Assembly (NCBI GenBank): GCA_944382025.1 | Contig: CALWMQ010000085.1 | Location: 1 to 7,467, forward strand | Length of the DNA: 7,467 nt | Origin: an uncultured Clostridia bacterium | GTDB lineage: Bacteria; Bacillota; Clostridia; Oscillospirales; Acutalibacteraceae | Direction of reading: 5' to 3' | In this document: piece by piece, positions 6,478 to 7,467 of the stretch | How positions within the stretch are numbered: position 1 is the first letter of the stretch | Layout of the letters: the number at the start of each line of letters is the position of its first letter | The notes under the pieces: generated by a model | The model's input: the letters and a program-made list of their open reading frames with translations, nothing else | Told to the model about the DNA's origin: nothing | The model's database searches: none | Made by a program: the position numbers and the translations under genes

Positions 6478-6553
6478 TCCTCCTTAGCTCAGTCGGTAGA
6501 GCATGCGGCTGTTAACCGCAGGGTCGTTGGTTCGAGCCCAACAGGGGGAGCCA
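6478..6553 (+). tRNA. tRNA-Asn (anticodon GTT)
   Basis: 76 nt with encoded CCA (6551-6553). The acceptor TCCTCCT pairs with AGGGGGA (one T-G), with discriminator G as expected for Asn. The D arm begins with GCTC; the anticodon stem is TGCGG/CCGCA and the loop CTGTTAA has GTT at 6511-6513. The T stem is GTTGG/CCAAC. It is the last gene of the operon, directly before a terminator. Confidence 0.96.
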
Positions 6554-6560
6554 TGAAAAC

Positions 6561-6611
6561 AATCCGAACTTTTCTCTCATTGGAGATGGGTTCGGATTTG
6601 TTGTTTATTTT
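6561..6611 (+). terminator. Rho-independent terminator of the tRNA operon
   Basis: A perfect 9-bp stem AATCCGAAC (6561-6569) / GTTCGGATT (6590-6598), with an inner TCTC/GAGA pairing, followed by the T-rich tail TTTGTTGTTTATTTT. It starts 7 nt after the tRNA-Asn CCA. Confidence 0.88.
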
Positions 6612-6686
6612 GAATAATATAGTAGCAAGGAAGGAGATTGCCACTGCCTTGTTTGCGTTTAAGCCGTTTTATCGACTTTTTACAGT
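6612..6686. other. Short unassigned AT-rich stretch after the tRNA terminator
   Basis: No gene, repeat of the tRNA-Asn 3' end or att-like duplication can be seen here. It is where the AT-rich right-hand segment begins, and it lies 3' of the small minus-strand ORF. Confidence 0.4.
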
Positions 6687-6860
6687 TTAGCTTGTTCTTT
6701 TTTCATTCCTCATATTCTCTCCCGCCTTCCTCGCTCTTGAAAAGGGCTTGAGTATCGGAGAGCAATCAATCTTGCCAATCATTCCAATTCGTGTTTTGGG
6801 ATATTCCATTTGTTTGCCGCCATACAGCAACACGGCCGTCATTATAATTTTGTCTGACAT
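6687..6860 (-). CDS. Small hypothetical ORF, possible mobile-element remnant
   Basis: 57 codons from ATG 6860 (MSDKIIMTAVLLYGGKQMEY then PKTRIGMIGKIDCSPILKPF...). I do not recognise the protein. A strong Shine-Dalgarno AAAGGAGGA (6861-6869) is present, but only 1 nt separates AGGAGG from the ATG at 6860, while the next in-frame ATG, at 6842, is 19 nt away; neither spacing is normal. The first 25 or so residues look natural, but the C-terminal half is basic and low in conserved-looking character, and a second frame over nt 6705-6764 also reads protein-like (LLSDTQALFKSEEGGREYEE), so a frameshift may have altered the C-terminus. It begins 20 nt after the stop of the upstream decayed gene, as if they once formed an operon. 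Small ORFs of this type occur in Clostridial mobile elements; that link is an impression, not shown. Confidence 0.3.
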   Translation of the reverse strand: MSDKIIMTAVLLYGGKQMEYPKTRIGMIGKIDCSPILKPFSRARKAGENMRNEKRTS

Positions 6861-6880
6861 TCCTCCTTTGCATAGTAAAA

Positions 6881-7380
6881 TCAAAGTTGTAAAATAAAAT
6901 ATCTTTCATAGCGTTCTTTTTCTTCTCTAACTGCTACATCCCGCGGCTGCTTCATGGTAGTGCAGTCCTCAATAGGATGCTCTTTCTCAATTATGTCGGT
7001 AAGATTATCACCAGATAAGTGGTATCAGCCAACGCAGGAGACTCATCGCCGAAGGAATCATACTAATCCGAAATAGTTTCTTCTTCCAACACTTTATCCC
7101 TTCTTTCTCCATCGAAAGACTGTTCGAGAAGCTCTCGCTCATTTTTCCAACCTGTTTCTCTGTATCGGATATCACACCGTTTTCATTGATTCGATATATT
7201 CCGCCGCGGTTTTCCTCATCTCTGTTTGAAATTCTGTCACTGCCTGACAATCCATATTGCTCTGAGTCAATATATTGACCTAATCGTTCATATACTGTAC
7301 CAGTTTTTCTTTGGTTGTCAGCGTTTCCAATGCCTGCATCATCTCTGCCAACATAAGGAAGGTGTTTCTGAAAAATACAT
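6881..7380 (-). pseudogene. Decayed gene of unknown family, broken by stop codons and frameshifts
   Basis: No single frame spans the region, but successive frames carry natural-looking protein in one direction. From ATG 7354 it reads MLAEMMQALETLTTKEKLVQ then YMND, then TAG (7282-7280), then in the same frame VNILTQSNMDCQAVTEFQTE through EYIESMKTV to TGA (7174-7172). A second frame gives ERELLEQSFDGERRDKVLEE, a TAG (7065-7063), then YDSFGDESPALADTTY. A third frame, 7024-6881, gives LSGDNLTDIIEKEHPIEDCT through EKERYERYFILQL and a TGA stop. The original start may be ATG 7380, preceded by GAAAGG at a suitable distance, which now runs into a stop after 13 codons. A 129-codon open frame across 7008-7397 is read as a mixture of wrong frames rather than the gene. 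The reconstructed protein is charged, Glu/Lys-rich and soluble, with no catalytic motif I recognise. Origin in a mobile element is inferred from decay, AT-rich composition and the adjoining small ORF. Confidence 0.55.
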
Positions 7381-7398
7381 AACTTTTTTCCTTTCAAT

Positions 7399-7446
7399 AA
7401 AAAAAGCCTTCAGTTTTTGCTGTGATAATCAAAAACCAAAGGCTTT
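7399..7446 (-). terminator. Rho-independent terminator on the minus strand at the window edge
   Basis: Read on the minus strand, AAAGCCTT and GTTTTTG pair with CAAAAAC and AAGGCTTT (8 bp, a symmetric 2x2 internal loop, then 7 bp, 10-nt loop) and are followed by seven T residues. It would stop transcription entering from beyond the right edge. It ends only 18 nt before ATG 7380 of the decayed gene, so it could alternatively act as a leader attenuator. The plus-strand side has only TTTAAAA and is a poor terminator. Confidence 0.7.
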
Positions 7447-7467
7447 AAAATGATGTGTTAATATTTT

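Noticed and set aside
6478..6700. attL/attR-type duplication of the tRNA-Asn 3' end
   Set aside because: No second copy of the T-arm/acceptor sequence is present in the window.
7008..7397. 129-codon minus-strand frame starting at TTG 7397 as a real gene
   Set aside because: Overlapping frames carry more protein-like sequence in ordered fragments, and the TTG lies within the ribosome-binding/terminator tail region.
1..7467. CRISPR array or insertion sequence
   Set aside because: No regularly spaced direct repeats and no transposase-like protein or paired terminal repeats are visible.

Overview
The window looks like a chromosomal segment of a spore-forming Bacillota, most likely class Clostridia and possibly Oscillospirales. 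This rests on a SpoIID-like protein with peptidoglycan-binding repeats, a SpoVB-type flippase, strong AAGGAGG ribosome binding sites with GTG/TTG starts, and CCA-encoding tRNA genes. The placement is an inference from gene content; no taxonomic marker gene is present.

Layout. Positions 1-2601 (+) hold three tightly spaced genes: the 3' part of a secreted-protein-like gene with a transthyretin/carboxypeptidase-regulatory-like beta-sandwich, a SpoIID-like domain fused to three peptidoglycan-binding (PG_binding_1) repeats, and a small protein made of two more such repeats. After a roughly 200-nt gap with one stem-loop, 2801-4336 (+) encodes a SpoVB/MATE-like multi-spanning flippase. It overlaps tail-to-tail by 35 nt with 4302-6032 (-), a B12-binding radical SAM enzyme with a DUF4080-like C-terminus. 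The 6033-6197 intergenic region carries two back-to-back sigma-A-type promoters, one for the radical SAM gene (-) and one for a tRNA operon (+). The tRNA operon has Lys(CTT), Glu(CTC), an unusual 125-nt structured spacer, Asn(GTT), and a rho-independent terminator. From about 6612 to the right edge the DNA is visibly AT-richer and holds only decayed or doubtful minus-strand coding: a pseudogene broken by stops and frameshifts, a small ORF behind a strong Shine-Dalgarno, and a minus-strand terminator at the edge. It resembles the eroded remains of a mobile element, but no recombinase or transposase is visible.

How the genes fit together. The PG_binding proteins and the SpoVB-like flippase fit a cell-wall theme in sporulation (glycan binding or cleavage, and lipid-linked precursor transport for the spore cortex). 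The SpoIID-like protein keeps the predicted catalytic Glu but has no export signal, suggesting a role inside the mother cell, for example in the coat or cortex; that is inference. The radical SAM gene has its own promoter and no evident link to the sporulation genes. The most unusual items are the leaderless SpoIID-PG_binding fusion, the structured tRNA spacer that also reads as protein-like in one frame, and the decayed gene on the right.
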